The notes: generated from the letters alone by a model not told the origin. Positions 11,457 to 23,414 are shown, counted from the stretch's first letter. The stretch: 64,000 bases of DNA from Apophysomyces variabilis (GCA_002749535.1 MZZL01000408.1:1231465-1295464), one strand, 5' to 3'. Made by a program: numbers and translations.

Positions 11457-12261
11457 CGTTCACGAATTGGAGGTGTCGCGAACGTCCGGCAGAATAGGAC
11501 AAACAATTAAATTGTCTGACTATATAATTAACGATATTCTATTGGACAATTATTTGCTTGTGCAGGGGAAGGAGAAAGAGGTTGTTCGAAGTGTTCAGTA
11601 AGGAACATTGAGACAATATATCGATTATTCCAGGATGGTACACAAAGATGGTAATCCTAAAGATCCGTTCACTTATCGCGAACTGCGAATAAGAGCGCCA
11701 ATGTTTGCTCTCTTTAGGTTCGCTTTATCCGTGGTCATCTATTTCCCATTCTAGAAATTGTTCTTTATGATACCCCTCGTTAAATTATACATACATCTTT
11801 CAATAATTTGATCCTGTTACATGACAGAGGGCTTCATGCAAAGTTTCGAATCATTCAATACCCACAGCAGCCTTAACATGAGCTGGTATATCTTTATTCA
11901 ATGTTAAAACGGTGACGACAGGTATCCATGATCATAAAATAGGCCCACCTTTCCCGGTCATGTCCGGCAATGATTATTGGCTTAATACTGCTAATTTTGT
12001 TTGCGTCTACTATGGGTGCTCTATTATTTTGCTAGTACTCACTGTGTTCTTCTGTTAGCCGATGGAGAACTATGATCTAAAGTTTCATTTCAGTTGACTG
12101 AGTTACTTTTCATTTTTGCTCAAGGAGTGGGAATTTTGACGATATAAACCTAGCATTAGGAATCTAGTAAAAACAAAGACCTGGAATGGATATTGATTTG
12201 ATATGAAACTAAATTTTTCATCTCATTTATAGATCGTTAAGCATAAGATCTGTCCCGTATT
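11457..12261. other. Intergenic, no supported gene
   Basis: About 0.8 kb upstream of the SWIM gene. I see no ORF or RNA signal worth calling. Confidence 0.4.
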
Positions 12262-12543
12262 CTACGTTCGCAGACTAGCCAAAGGATCTTCTTGGCTATT
12301 TTGATTGGCAAAAGTTGATCGAACCTTGCGTAGTTCAAATGGGATGGCATCTAAAGCAGAATGAGTATTTGCAACGGCAAATGACATTTTGACTGTCGGC
12401 ATTTCGGCGGGAATGGATTTCTCTGACTTATCTTCTATAGGTGAGGCGGAAATGCGGGAACACTGCTTATCTCTCTTCCGGGACTTTTTATTCGGCTCTT
12501 TGTACGGCACAAAACCGCCAGGCACCAGCAATGCATCATCCAC
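12262..12543 (-). CDS. Hypothetical small ORF, doubtful
   Basis: A 93-codon open stretch, hydrophilic, with a basic patch (EPNKKSRKRDK) that could act as a nuclear signal. There is no ATG at its 5' end (it opens at GTG), and I could not join an upstream exon by eye, although coding-like sequence occurs near 12560-12640. It may be the last exon of an unresolved gene. No family is recognised. Confidence 0.3.
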   Translation of the reverse strand: MDDALLVPGGFVPYKEPNKKSRKRDKQCSRISASPIEDKSEKSIPAEMPTVKMSFAVANTHSALDAIPFELRKVRSTFANQNSQEDPLASLRT

Positions 12544-13099
12544 GTTTGTTTCGTATGTTTATTTTTAATTCTTTTATTACGTGGCTTGCTTTCATCGTTC
12601 CTGCGCTGCACGCTGTTGCTGCTTGTTAATGTTCTGAAGGGTACGCAAGTTGATGCCAGTGCATTAGTCGGTCTGTAGTATCATGTCATATCTCTCCTTT
12701 CTTTCTAACGCTGAATATATTCCTACCAATTTAAATCATTATGCTGACAGCAGAAGCATGTAACATAATACAGTCTAAGAATTTCTTTGGTATGCTTATA
12801 AAACTTGGCTGTTTGACTGTATAGTCGAAGCGATAGCCGTAGTGAAATGATGTTGGATGCGATATCCCATAGACCTTCCACAATACCAATGAGGAAAAAC
12901 TGGTGAGAGATGTATATAAGTGTTCCATTCGGCATTGCACAAGTAGAACGTTCCATAAAAATACGTGCAAATTTATTGATTCATCAGGTCAAGTTAACCG
13001 TTTTCCTTCGGCGCTAAAAAAAAGATTAAGCAAATAAAGAATCAGGAAAATGTTCCCTTCTTTATCCAAAACATGAGAAAAAAGACATCAATCTCCCTT
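12544..13099. other. Intergenic, possible 5' part of the small ORF
   Basis: Contains a short minus-strand open segment at about 12570-12680 that might be an exon of the gene ending at 12262. Splice sites are not convincing. Nothing else is seen. Confidence 0.3.
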
Positions 13100-13825
13100 C
13101 TAATCACTTGGCTGGTCATCTCCTGAGCTATAGTCATCCTCATCGGCAACATCATCATCACCCTGATCGGGAAAAGGAAACAATGAGTGCACGTAGTCTC
13201 ATTAGACGATACATTACCATTTGATGGGCAACGACTGCTTCTGATAGCAGATCTTTCAGTTTCTTGTTGTTTGGCTTAACTAACATGACCGGTGTCAACT
13301 TGTGGCGATTTTGAATTCTGTGGACAACAAAGAACGTGTTATGTTGATAGGTTAAGGTAACGGTATTACCTACCGTGGATCAGCCCCTGCTTCCACTAAC
13401 ATTTCTGCCATGACCAGTGCAATTTCATCATCTTGATCCTGATACTGCACTGCATTGTGCAATGGGGTATCTCCTTCTAGTCGGTTTTTCAAATCCAAGT
13501 CAATATCGTCCTCGTTGACCAACAGTTCGAGGCATTCCCATGAACCTGTCTTGGCACTGCCATGGAAGGAGCAGCATAATTAACACCAAAGTTATCTCTC
13601 GCCATAGATCGTACTTACGCAATATGGGCAGCAGTATTTCCAATGCTGTCTGTGAAGGCAAGGTCGTAATTGCCTTCTTTTAAGATGGCTTCCAGTTCAT
13701 CCTTTTGGTCGCTTCTGCATGCGGCAAGCATACGTTCATCTGTCATCAATGTTCAGTCGCAATAGAACCAATACCATTAAACGCGCGAGGTACTGACTGA
13801 TGGATGCGCCTTCTTCTGTGGTCAT
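13100..13825 (-). CDS. Ankyrin-repeat protein with acidic tail
   Basis: Five exons (13825-13798, 13739-13619, 13556-13374, 13317-13218, 13162-13100) encode 164 residues. Ankyrin repeats are visible as GNTAAHIAAKTGSWECLELL and GDTPLHNAVQYQDQDDEIAL...AGADPRIQNRHKLTPVML. The last 20 residues are almost all Asp/Glu/Ser (GDDDVADEDDYSSGDD). Small ankyrin proteins with acidic tails include yeast Yar1, a chaperone for ribosomal protein uS3, and S. pombe relatives. The similarity is one of layout only, so I do not assign that name. All introns are GT-AG and phases agree. Confidence 0.85.
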
Positions 13826-15908
13826 TGTCAAAGTGCGGATGAAGGTAAGATGACGGGTTGACTGACTTCGTGAGACGGACTCACAAATTTGGGGAAAAGA
13901 CCGCTTCCTATTTTCAGGTAATTGCCCTGGGCGGGGAAAAAGGGACATGGCTTGAGCCACAACCCATTATAACCTCTTGCTCTCTCTGCAAGTGCCTTGG
14001 AAACGGAAATAATGAACTCTTGTCAATGAACGTGTTTAAACTGTCTCGATACTTCCTCGCTACACATCTACAGTCAACAGTGTACATGTCATAGCATTGT
14101 TATCGTCCGCCGTTGATATGGAACTCAAAAGGAAAATGATAGGTGGTACATTGATACGTAACAGACATAGCCATAAATATGTGTTATACGTGTAGACTCT
14201 GCAGATGAGCTTACGAAAAAGTAATATCAAAATTTGACATCTGGAGTAACAGAAGAGTCGAGGCTGGTTATTCGAAGTCTGCGAATATGCTTTATTATTG
14301 GCTTGATGCACGTGAAAAAGCTGCAGGTACGGATAAAAAGACCTAAATGAGCATGACTTGTAACTGTTGTGGATGTATAATGAATAATTTGCTTCATGCC
14401 CTCGTACGTATTCACTGATAAATCTTGTTCATGGTGTGACAGTCATGTCTTCCGGCTCATGTAAATTCTAGGCGAGCCAATGGAATATGTTTCCCAGTTG
14501 CGATTTCCCCGGATTTCTCCCAGTTCTGCTGAAAATCCAATGTCCCAAGCTTCCTCATAGATGTTTTGCATGAAAGAGTATCGATTTTGTAGTACGATGA
14601 TTACTAAGACGCCAGAATGCTAAATTTTGTTTGATGCAGACCTCAAAACAGGAAAATTCCTGCATGGACATACGGGTGATACCAAAGGTATATTGGCTCT
14701 TATCTTGCTTACGAAGCAACATAAATCAAGATGCCAGTACGTGTTAGTACGGTTTGGTTGTCCGTTATACTAAATATTTCGAGGTCTGAAGCCGATAGAC
14801 CATCAATTTGCATTTTAAATCTCGAGATAGCCTATTTTGTCATCCAGTTGATAACGCAGTCGCTTTTGCCAACAATTGTCAAGTGCCTTTTGTTAGGACA
14901 TGTGTGCCTGAAAAGCAACTGCTGAGAACGCACATGTCACATGTTACAGCTTAATCAAGCCGAAAAGAGTCATTGATGTGATCCTGTTTCCACAGCAACC
15001 CCATTGCCAGGCAAAATGAAACGGTTGAATATTAGCTAAAAGTGTGTTTAATAAACGTGCCAAATCAATCTCACCGTGTGTGTGCTATGTCAAATTCATA
15101 TCTCCATTTCTGTCGGTAAATGTTTTGAAAACTTGTACGACAAGTATTCCTATTTCTGTGCCACATCTGCTTTTGGATTGTGTGCCTTTTTTTCTCTCTT
15201 TGTTACACGGATTATTTCATTGAGAATGTCGGACTATCGGACTGGCCGGTATAACTTTTTTTTTTCTCGACAGGCCATGTCTGGCTGACCAGACCGTGGC
15301 CACAAGGGAAACCAGGGAAAAAAGGGCTCAGCACACATGCATTCGATTTACTTTACAATTAACCATGGTAGTATGTCATGGATGACAAAGCGCAATGATA
15401 ATGATATATATAGTGGATAAAAGGAGAAGTCATCCCAATAAGAGGGATAGTACACGATATTTGTTGTGAATGCCGAAGTACGGATAGGCAAATAGGATCG
15501 TGACAATGGTGGAAGAAAAGGAAGGCGGGTGATGAAATTTTCTGCTCTCTTTTTTCTCAATACCTCGTCTGTGCGGTGTATCAAACATTCTGACTGGAAT
15601 GCCGAAAATGTATACTGAGGGAGAAAAAAAATACTCTTATTCTTTTTTCCCTCTTTCTTTTTTTTTCTCTTTCTTCATCTCTCTTATTACATTTATTATT
15701 AATGAAAGAATTACCCAATATACATGATTACCGTCAAAATAAATTACTGACATCCTCTATCTATCACAATAATGACCCCTATCGTGCCGCTAGAAAGAGT
15801 CAGCGAACAGGTACAAAACATCGACTAATGACTTGTATTATCTCTAAGCGTCAAGTATGCTAATCAGACTTTTGAATCCATGTAGATTCTTCTGATTCCA
15901 ATCGAGAA
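13826..15908. other. Intergenic, 2.1 kb, no supported gene
   Basis: Divergent space between the ankyrin gene start and the type II membrane protein at 15909. Short ORFs only, no recognisable domain, no tRNA-like structure. A pyrimidine-rich run at about 15640-15690 lies some 220 bp before the next start codon and may be promoter-associated. Confidence 0.4.
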
Positions 15909-16916
15909 ATGGCTGAACTAGAAGGTGTTCATTCAAGGACGGCCTCCGACAGTAGTACCAGCCGGCTGGCGGCCAATGCAATTATAGGACAGCCCATGCA
16001 GCAAATATTACAACAAGAGTCATATACCAATTACGATTACTACGATGATGACCCCTATGCAACTCCCGGCATTGATAAAAAGAAAAACAGATCACGAACC
16101 GATACAGGAAGAGCCAATTCTTATTTACCCTATTCACATCATCAACGAGATCCGTTTAAACCAGCTACACCCATCTATATCGAAGAACAACCATCAACAC
16201 CATTTAAAGAAAGAGGCGGATCCATGTTACAAGACGATTTGATCATGGATATGGACCAGACCCCCTCACGTCTACCGGCTCGCACATTCACTCCCAGGCC
16301 ACCAGCTGACCTGGAGATTTTGTCAAAAATCAAGAAGAAGAAACCTAAAAAGAGATACTGCGGTTTACGTCTTCGTACGCTTATACTCATCGCCGTCTTT
16401 TTTGCCGCCGTGACAGGTACCATATGGTACTTCGTATGGCCACGTGTGCCCCGTACAGTTGTGGACAATATCGACATGATCAGAGCACTGGATGCTAGCA
16501 ACAAAAGTCTCTCCATCTCTACCACATGGCGAGTCAGCATGAAAATTGATAACGAAATGAATTGGATTCCTACACCTATCAGTAATATAGCTATCGCAGT
16601 GCTTAATTCAGAAACACTTGTGGCACTTGGGGTAGCTAATTCGGGACCCATGGAATTGGCGCCGAGGTATAAATGGCAAGAATTCAGTGTACCTATGAAT
16701 ATCTCCTATTCAACCAACGACCCCAACGATCCGACCTTTCGAAATTTGTACGATGCATGCGGTATTCAGATCAGAAATGTTGTACCAGTAGCCAAACAGC
16801 AATTGTTACAAATTATGTTTCAGTTGACATATAAAATCGCAGGCATTGCATGGACCACCACCAAAGCTATCCCAATACCCGACGGTGTCAAATGTCCGAT
16901 GGATTTGGTCCAATGA
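15909..16916 (+). CDS. Type II membrane protein, LEA2-like ectodomain
   Basis: A single exon of 335 codons. The first 150 residues are polar and probably cytosolic, with Tyr/Asp-rich and Ser/Thr-Pro motifs. A Lys-rich patch (KIKKKKPKKRY, 140-150) precedes one strong transmembrane helix at about 157-176 (TLILIAVFFAAVTGTIWYFV). The positive-inside rule places the C-terminal 160 residues in the lumen or outside. That part looks like a LEA2/water-stress-type beta-sandwich (DNIDMIRALDASNKSLSIST...WRVSMKIDNEMNWIP...), a fold found in fungal vacuolar and plasma membrane proteins. It contains NMS/NIS-type glycosylation sites. No function is assigned. Lack of introns sets it apart from its neighbours. 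Confidence 0.8.
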   Translation: MAELEGVHSRTASDSSTSRLAANAIIGQPMQQILQQESYTNYDYYDDDPYATPGIDKKKNRSRTDTGRANSYLPYSHHQRDPFKPATPIYIEEQPSTPFKERGGSMLQDDLIMDMDQTPSRLPARTFTPRPPADLEILSKIKKKKPKKRYCGLRLRTLILIAVFFAAVTGTIWYFVWPRVPRTVVDNIDMIRALDASNKSLSISTTWRVSMKIDNEMNWIPTPISNIAIAVLNSETLVALGVANSGPMELAPRYKWQEFSVPMNISYSTNDPNDPTFRNLYDACGIQIRNVVPVAKQQLLQIMFQLTYKIAGIAWTTTKAIPIPDGVKCPMDLVQ

Positions 16917-17305
16917 ACTGCCATCCTTTATACCCCTTTTCGTTCTATTTGTCCTTTGTCGGATTTCACATTGTCCCAAGCTCAGCTTTTGTTTCCCAAT
17001 CTGAAGCCCTCCACTGTTTTATCCCCGCTACCTTCTCCTCCTCCGTTAGAAAAGGAAAAAAAAAACCAACTGTACACCACTTCCATATTACACACAAATC
17101 AGCAAAGCCCATATCAACATCTTCCTACGCGTTTTCGCTTACTTATATCCTTGCACAAATCCAACCTAAAAGAAAGCATTTGTATTCCACATTCCTTCAT
17201 TAAAAAAAAAAAAGATCGTGTTTATATCACTGTACAACCTGAAGCCAGTCGTAGATAAGGTTCTCTTACACTGACAAGATGGTCCTACGGTAAAACTGTC
17301 GCACA
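16917..17305. other. 3' flank of the membrane-protein gene
   Basis: Pyrimidine-rich sequence followed by an A-run near 17202-17212, likely the 3' UTR and end of the preceding gene, then the border of the transposon-rich block. Confidence 0.35.
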
Positions 17306-18473
17306 TTATAAGTCGCACAAAGTACCTATCCAGCTATGCTTCCAATCGAAGTCTGACATGAACATAAGACAATCATTGCATATTGAACATTTTATGCAAG
17401 AGTGACATCTGATTACTGTAACTTTCATCACAAGCATGTATTCAACTTGTAAGTATCCACATAGATCCAAAAAAGAAGTTAACATGTCGGAACCTACAAA
17501 ATAAATATCAAATCTTGTCATAGATACTGTTTTATTGGCAATAGCTTTCATATCATGTTTATCCAGCACGTCCATTACATTTGGTATATAAGACAGGAAG
17601 TGCTCCGTTCGCGTACCAATCCTACCATTAACTGTCTTTGCTTCTTTTCCGTTAAACTTTCTCTTTTTGGATACAGATGCACCCTGAGGTTTTCTCAAAG
17701 ATATATCTATCACTCCAGTCTCAATATTGCGCTTAATATAGTAATCCTTACTCCCTTTCCAGTTGTTACACTGCCTTTTGCTTGTGTGCCTTTCAAAGAA
17801 CGACCAAAACTTCTTTGAATATGCAAGTTGAAACCAGCTTCATCGATGAAGACGCAGTTCTTAGTGAAGCCCAAGTCTTGCATCTTTTCCCACTCTTCAA
17901 CTTTCTCCTTTCGCAATGCTATTACCCGGTCGCAATTTCTTGCTGCAGGAAGCTTTTCCAATTTTTTCAAAGTTATACGGCATTTATCGACCAAATGCCT
18001 ATGCAATGCTGATTCTGAGACAGTTAAATCTTCAAACGCCTCACATAAGCTCCTTTTATATCAGTTAGGATAGCATTCGGATTGCTGTCAATATAATCTA
18101 CAAGAGACTGGGAGTGAACTTCAGTCAGCTTACCATAACATTTAGTATGAGGCTTACTTTGAACACCATGTAGGCATCTTTCTTCATCCCGATTGTACGT
18201 TTGGAAATAATGTTGAGCGGTTCGGACATTTATACCTGTGATAAGCGCTGCTTCCTTTGCTGTTTATCCTTCTTCAATCACCAAATCAAACAGCTTTTCA
18301 ATTTGCAGTGGAGTATATTTTCTATATGAACCTCTCGTTCTAGCTTTAGCCGCCACCTGTTCATGCTCATGATACACACATAGCCTGTTTGGAAAGTGTA
18401 CAAAGCCCAATAAACTTTCATCTCTAGTATCATTAAGAAATAATGAGGCATCTGCCAATGTACGCACACGCAT
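17306..18473 (-). pseudogene. Decayed DDE transposase (IS630/Tc1-mariner type)
   Basis: Three minus-strand pieces in different frames line up as one transposase. 18473-18264 carries a helix-turn-helix start (RKYTPLQIEKLFDLVIEEG), then a stop is followed by KEAALITGINVRTAQHYF in the same region. 18006-17710 carries the first catalytic block (FIDEAGFNLHIQRSFGRS). 17713-17306 continues with DKHDMKAIANKTV but I do not see a clean second Asp or the Glu. Stops and frame changes separate the pieces, so it cannot make a full enzyme. It is the left member of the transposon cluster. The IS630/Tc1-mariner superfamily is sure from the DEAGFN block; the exact family is not. Confidence 0.8.
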
Positions 18474-18627
18474 AAAGGCATCATTTCCAGAATTACTACT
18501 TTCTCCCCATCTGCACTATTTCCCAAAATCAATGTCGCACTCCCATCAATTATGAGGTCAAGGTCTTCCGCGAATTTATCAGAATCTATAGCTCAAAAAA
18601 GAAAACAACATACACACCTATATAAAA

Positions 18628-19111
18628 ATGCCTCCTGGCGCTATAAACCAAACAGGTAGTATATCTAACACTCTCAATAATCTGTCCCATGATGAAATTG
18701 ATTCCCTTATCTCGAACTTTGAGACTCGCCGAAAGTCATTAAAATGTCCCACTTGCGAGAAAATCAGGTACTTTTCGTCGCAATGGCTCCACTAAAACTG
18801 AGCCTCCCCAACCTGTTTTCCGTTGTAGTGGTTGCGATAGTAGCTTCAGAGCCAAGGCATTGATACATATCGTACAATCTGTTTTGTGTACTGGAAGACA
18901 ACTTCAAACATCGATTGATACCGAAATTTCTAGAGATCTCCAACACAGAACCATGCTTACCAATGCCAATCAACCGCATCTGCAACAACTGCTCACCATG
19001 GTCGAGAATATTACAAGAGAACTCGCCTCCGCCAAAACTGAAATTGCACGTCTGCGTGAAGAGACCAGCCATCTGCAAAACCAACTTGCTATCAACGCTT
19101 CACTTCAGTAG
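18628..19111 (+). pseudogene. Retrotransposon ORF1 (gag-like), frameshifted
   Basis: Starts at ATG 18628 and reads an N-terminal segment ending in a Cys pair (KCPTCEKI). After about 18768 the frame shifts and continues with a second Cys pair (FRCSGCDSSFRAKALIHIV) and a coiled-coil stretch rich in Leu heptads (LTMVENITRELASAKTEI...). Such finger plus coiled-coil proteins bind the element's RNA. One frameshift splits the two finger halves, so the copy is not intact. Downstream sequence to 19440 still has coding character but is interrupted. Confidence 0.65.
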
Positions 19112-19864
19112 CAACCAATACCACTGAACAACAGGACCTTTCCCTTAGAGATAGAGCCCCGGAAAACCCCTTGGAACCCTCTATTTGGCATCCACCCCCA
19201 AGGACTTCAGCAACTTTAAGGATCAATTGCTTACCCAACAACAACAACGGCGCCAGCAACAATAGGAAGCAGCTGCACGATTTTTGCAACCACCCTCCAC
19301 TACCCAAGGATTCAAACATCTACCTGCCAACCAAAGCCAGAGTACCAGTCGGACAAATCCGCTCCCGTTTACAAAAACTGGACATTAACAATAACCGAAT
19401 ACCAGACATCCACTACCCGGATCGTAACATTGTAGCCTAAGCTAATCCACAACGACCATGAACACGAACTCCGAGAAAAACTACAACGCTTCAGAGTAAC
19501 CATAAAAGAGCACTTTAATCCATACGATCCAAAAACCTTCGGGATCCCAAATACTCCCCCCTTGACGAAACCAAACGAGCTGATTACACTTTCACGCATC
19601 ACTGTGACCGTATCGAGCGAGTCCTACATCACATCCGGGCTCCAGTCAAGTACGCCGTTGCCCGATACTTTTGTTCCCAAGGTTGGATTAGCAAGCAGCT
19701 TTTCCAAGAAGCCTACCTTTAAAACAGATTAGTCTTCAACGACAAGCAGATATATTCACTCCTGACGACGACCAGATGAGCGCCATAGATGAACCAGACT
19801 GCCATCAAATAAACACCGTTACCACTCACGATAATGCACCTATGGATGATGATACCCCATCCTT

Positions 19865-20362
19865 ATGAAGAACATCACAATTACACTATTTAACGCCACA
19901 GGCTTGCCCAAACAATCCATCTCGCCTCTACTCAATTTCGCCCAATCTTCCTCAGTTCTCCTCGTTACTGAGACCTGGCTACTATCACCCCACCGATACC
20001 CTACCCACTGGAAGCAATTCCATACCTATGGAATTAAAACCCAACCCCTAACTACGAAAGGACACCAAGGGATTTGTCTTCTTGTCAACCCGACCTGTCC
20101 ATACCATGTGCACCACCTAACAAACGAGAACACACCACTAGCTCAGTATACCCTCTCATTTATTATAGCAGATACCCCCGTACACTGCGTATACTTTCCA
20201 TGTCATCTCGACAACAACACCATTGCAGAGATTCTACAATCACTCCCACCGACAACTCCACAGGTTAGACGGACTATCTTATGTGGCTATTTCAATGTAG
20301 GGATGAGGTCCTTCACAGGCGACAGTTGCACCAACGCTAGAGGAACCTTATTACACGAATGA
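19865..20362 (+). pseudogene. AP-type endonuclease domain, broken
   Basis: An open segment of 165 codons from the start of the retrotransposon ORF2. It shows the endonuclease/exonuclease/phosphatase fold blocks: ITLFNATGL near the start, the catalytic ETWL block, and ILCGYFNVGMR, which corresponds to the usual GDFN motif with the catalytic Asp replaced by Tyr. A stop at 20360 interrupts it; the remainder (LILWNRRLAYGSPTYVA, SIIDLFISD) is readable to about 20530, where the final SDH block carries a stop. The enzyme is therefore dead on two counts. Confidence 0.75.
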
Positions 20363-20852
20363 ATAGAAGAACGAAACCTGATCTTATGGAATCGACGCCT
20401 TGCATACGGTAGTCCCACTTACGTAGCGCATCAAGGCACTAGCATTATAGACCTGTTCATTAGCGATGCTGTATTAAATAACCCTTCAAGAGTTACCCGT
20501 ACTGGCATGGCATTGAATTACGGATCATAAAATGATTTCATTGTCCTATCATTCAAGCGTACCAATACCATAACAGATACCACAGCCACGCATTAATTGG
20601 AAAATTGAAAAGTTATGCGATCAAACGACATACAAACAATACGTCCACTGCTTCCAGAAAGCCTCAGCAAATATACTGTTGTCCATGACACATATTACTA
20701 CTCGATCCATGATCAGCAAACAGCAAAGGATTACATTGAGCAGTTTAACCGCGCCATTTGTGAAGCGATATACAGGTCCCTCGATTCTTCATGTGGACAA
20801 CGAGGTCTACCGACGGATCCGATGCAACACTTCTGGACGAAAGAAATGAAAA

Positions 20853-22598
20853 ATGCTTATTAGCACAAGGCTTGAACAAATTGGATTACTGGTCACAACT
20901 CCAACAAGCGCGTGCATACTTAGACGTTTGATCCATCAGCGACGTAAGGAAAACTGGAACAGATTCTGTGACCAAATGGCAACCGGAGAGTATACTAAGG
21001 CTATAGCGAGACTCAGCCGTATCCGAAAGAACCGCACCTTGAATCCAACATTTTCTACCCCAGAAGGACCACAACACGCTGCCAACTTAATGGTCTCACA
21101 TTTCTCGAGTGTATACGCTGTAGAACTACTCAGAGACATACCAGGACCCAGCATTGATGTACCTGCTTTACTGTCCAAGGCAGAATGCTCAATCACCTTG
21201 GAACATATTCAGGAAGCCATCCGAACCTTGCCAACAAATAAAGCCCCCGGGATAGATCATATTCGAAACGAGATGCTACAGCCTATCGGAAAACTCTTAG
21301 CCCCACTGCTACTCTCGCTCTTCCGTTTATGTTGGTCATGGTCTTATACTCCACAAACATGGCGCATTGCTCAAGTCATCCCTATGTATAAAAAAGGCTC
21401 GCCTTCCGATCCCGGTAACTATAGGCCCATTAGTCTGACATCCATATTCCGAAAAATTTTAGAACGATGTATCCAACAGCCACTACAAGATGATGGATCT
21501 CCCCTTGATGTGGCGCAAGGTGGTTTCCGTATGTCCCGTGGCGCATTGGATCAAGCCTTCTGTGTATCCGAAATCTGTCATATCCTACGCACCACATATA
21601 AGACCACACCAGTCTTAGGTTTCTTAGACATCAAATCAGCCTACGACACCGTCGATTGTGCCCGCATCTGGAGTATTTTACAGCAACATCTCCCAACTCC
21701 CCTCCGGAGTCTGCTGCGTAACCTTTTTGATGACGTTTTAATTGAAGTACTACTCTCAAACGCGACATCTCGCCGTTTCTGTCCTCGTACAGGTGTTCTA
21801 CAAGGATCCATTCTTTCACCATACCTTTATTCGGTGTACATCACTGAACTTCCTCAACTACTCCGTACCCAGGAGACAACGCACGAGATGAACTCGGTTG
21901 CCTTTGCGGCACAGATCAATTGCCTACTCTATGCTGATGACATGATCTTAATTGCAGAACAACACAAGATGGAAGAATTATTGCGACAATGCGAAATGCA
22001 CAGCCTACAAATAGGATACCGATGGAATCCATCCAAATGTGTAGTGCTCGACAATCATCAAGCATTAGAATGCAAGCTATACGATCAAACACCACCTCAT
22101 CAACTATATTTCACATATCTCGGTATACCGTTCCGACCAGGAGGATATCTCAGCCCACAGGATTTTGTCATCAGCAGTATGTCGCGAGCCCTCGCTACGA
22201 TGAACACTCTTAATGCAATTGGAGTTAATCCGTCCGGTTTCTCCAGACTGTTATCGACACGATTTTACGCACAAATAGTCCAGCCTCAATTAGGATATGG
22301 TCTCGCCATCAACAAATTCAATGTTTCACAGCTCAGAGCGCTTGAAGGAGTACAGAATGCTTGTATTCGCAAAATCTATGGCGCCCATGGCAAAACATCC
22401 ACCAAAGTAATGCTTCACCTTTCCAAGCTACCCACAATAGCAGAACGAATAAGCATCCTCCATGCCCAGTTTCTTTTTCGATCCTTGTCTTTGCCTCCGG
22501 ACACGTTATTATCCCGTCTGCTACCTCACATAAGACAAACACGTGGCCACCAATGGTACATGCTATCAAAAACAGCTTTATGGCGAATGCTACCGTAG
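20853..22598 (+). CDS. Reverse transcriptase domain, open frame
   Basis: A 581-codon uninterrupted frame holding all RT motifs of a non-LTR element: NKAPGIDHIRNEML (fingers), YKKGSPSDPGNYRPISL, FLDIKSAYDTVD (motif A, first catalytic Asp), GVLQGSILSPYLYSVY (motif B), LLYADDMIL (motif C with the catalytic Asp pair) and FTYLGIPF (motif E), followed by the thumb. It ends at an in-frame stop at 22596-22598; coding sequence resumes after it. Because the endonuclease upstream is broken, this is not a free-standing functional retrotransposon, though the RT block itself looks little damaged. Confidence 0.8.
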   Translation: MLISTRLEQIGLLVTTPTSACILRRLIHQRRKENWNRFCDQMATGEYTKAIARLSRIRKNRTLNPTFSTPEGPQHAANLMVSHFSSVYAVELLRDIPGPSIDVPALLSKAECSITLEHIQEAIRTLPTNKAPGIDHIRNEMLQPIGKLLAPLLLSLFRLCWSWSYTPQTWRIAQVIPMYKKGSPSDPGNYRPISLTSIFRKILERCIQQPLQDDGSPLDVAQGGFRMSRGALDQAFCVSEICHILRTTYKTTPVLGFLDIKSAYDTVDCARIWSILQQHLPTPLRSLLRNLFDDVLIEVLLSNATSRRFCPRTGVLQGSILSPYLYSVYITELPQLLRTQETTHEMNSVAFAAQINCLLYADDMILIAEQHKMEELLRQCEMHSLQIGYRWNPSKCVVLDNHQALECKLYDQTPPHQLYFTYLGIPFRPGGYLSPQDFVISSMSRALATMNTLNAIGVNPSGFSRLLSTRFYAQIVQPQLGYGLAINKFNVSQLRALEGVQNACIRKIYGAHGKTSTKVMLHLSKLPTIAERISILHAQFLFRSLSLPPDTLLSRLLPHIRQTRGHQWYMLSKTALWRMLP

Positions 22599-23414
22599 GA
22601 TACAACAAACGTCCGATACAGTGACTTCAAGACCGTCAAGAGGCAATTCCTGCAGGAAAATTGGAACAAAAGTCTGAAAAGTACGAATTCCAAGCTCTTG
22701 TCCAGTCGCCGTCCAAATGTATCTGTTGATCCTATCCTCTGGCTACCTATGACTCAGCAAGAAAGAATCGCTGTATAAGATGGCGTCTTGAATGGCTACT
22801 ACCAGGTGGTACTCCCAAACCATGCCCAAGGCACCCGACGCAGACTCTATCCCGGCGACACGCTATTACCTGCCTAGATATGCACCGATGGCTTTATATG
22901 CCAAGGTCTATTACAGATCCGCTATCATTTCTTTTAAACATGCTGCCAATACGCCCATCCCTTTCTAAAAGTATCGCTCTCTCCTGGACCCATCGTTGGC
23001 CAGTAATATGCTCGCTTCTACACGAACTGGACCAATTACACCATTATACATTGATCCCAACTGACAGACCTCTTGGCCAAAGCCTTGTCACTTGGCATGA
23101 ACATTTAATTCTGATCCCATAGCTTTTTGAAACATATCTTTCCTTAATTTCCCTTCTACCTTTTTTACCCTTGTCCCGAAAGGGGTTTTTTTTCGAGTAT
23201 TCTACTTCCTCAAGGATTGATCTGGTCCGGGCGGACACTTGTATTACTTTGCGCCCAGCAGGACATATAAATAAGATCAATGCTTAATCCAAATCAAATG
23301 TCGTATCCATGGAAAAGTTGTCGCACGAGGCTTGGCACATCCATGCCTAAATAAACATGTCAGCTTTGTGAATCCTAAGATCCACTTTTCATCTCTATAG
23401 TATTGCATTTCAAA

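Larger units (their letters stand above)
18628..23122 (+). mobile_element. Non-LTR (LINE-like) retrotransposon, degenerate
   Basis: A 4.5-kb element in the expected LINE order: ORF1-like protein with Cys fingers and a coiled coil (18628-19111), AP-type endonuclease (19865 onward), reverse transcriptase (20853-22598) and a Cys/His-rich C-terminus (about 22770-23120, with CPRH and TCLDMHRW). No LTRs are seen. Several stops and frameshifts interrupt it: between the ORF1 fingers, within the endonuclease, before the RT and at 22596 and about 22770. The RT part alone is fully open over 581 codons. Ends and target-site duplications could not be fixed by eye. The clade is not assigned. Confidence 0.85.

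Noticed and set aside
17298..23326. Repeated GTCGCAC at 17298, 17312, 18534 and 23320 as possible terminal repeats
   Set aside because: All four are in the same orientation and only 7 bp long, so they are not inverted repeats, and they do not bracket one element consistently.
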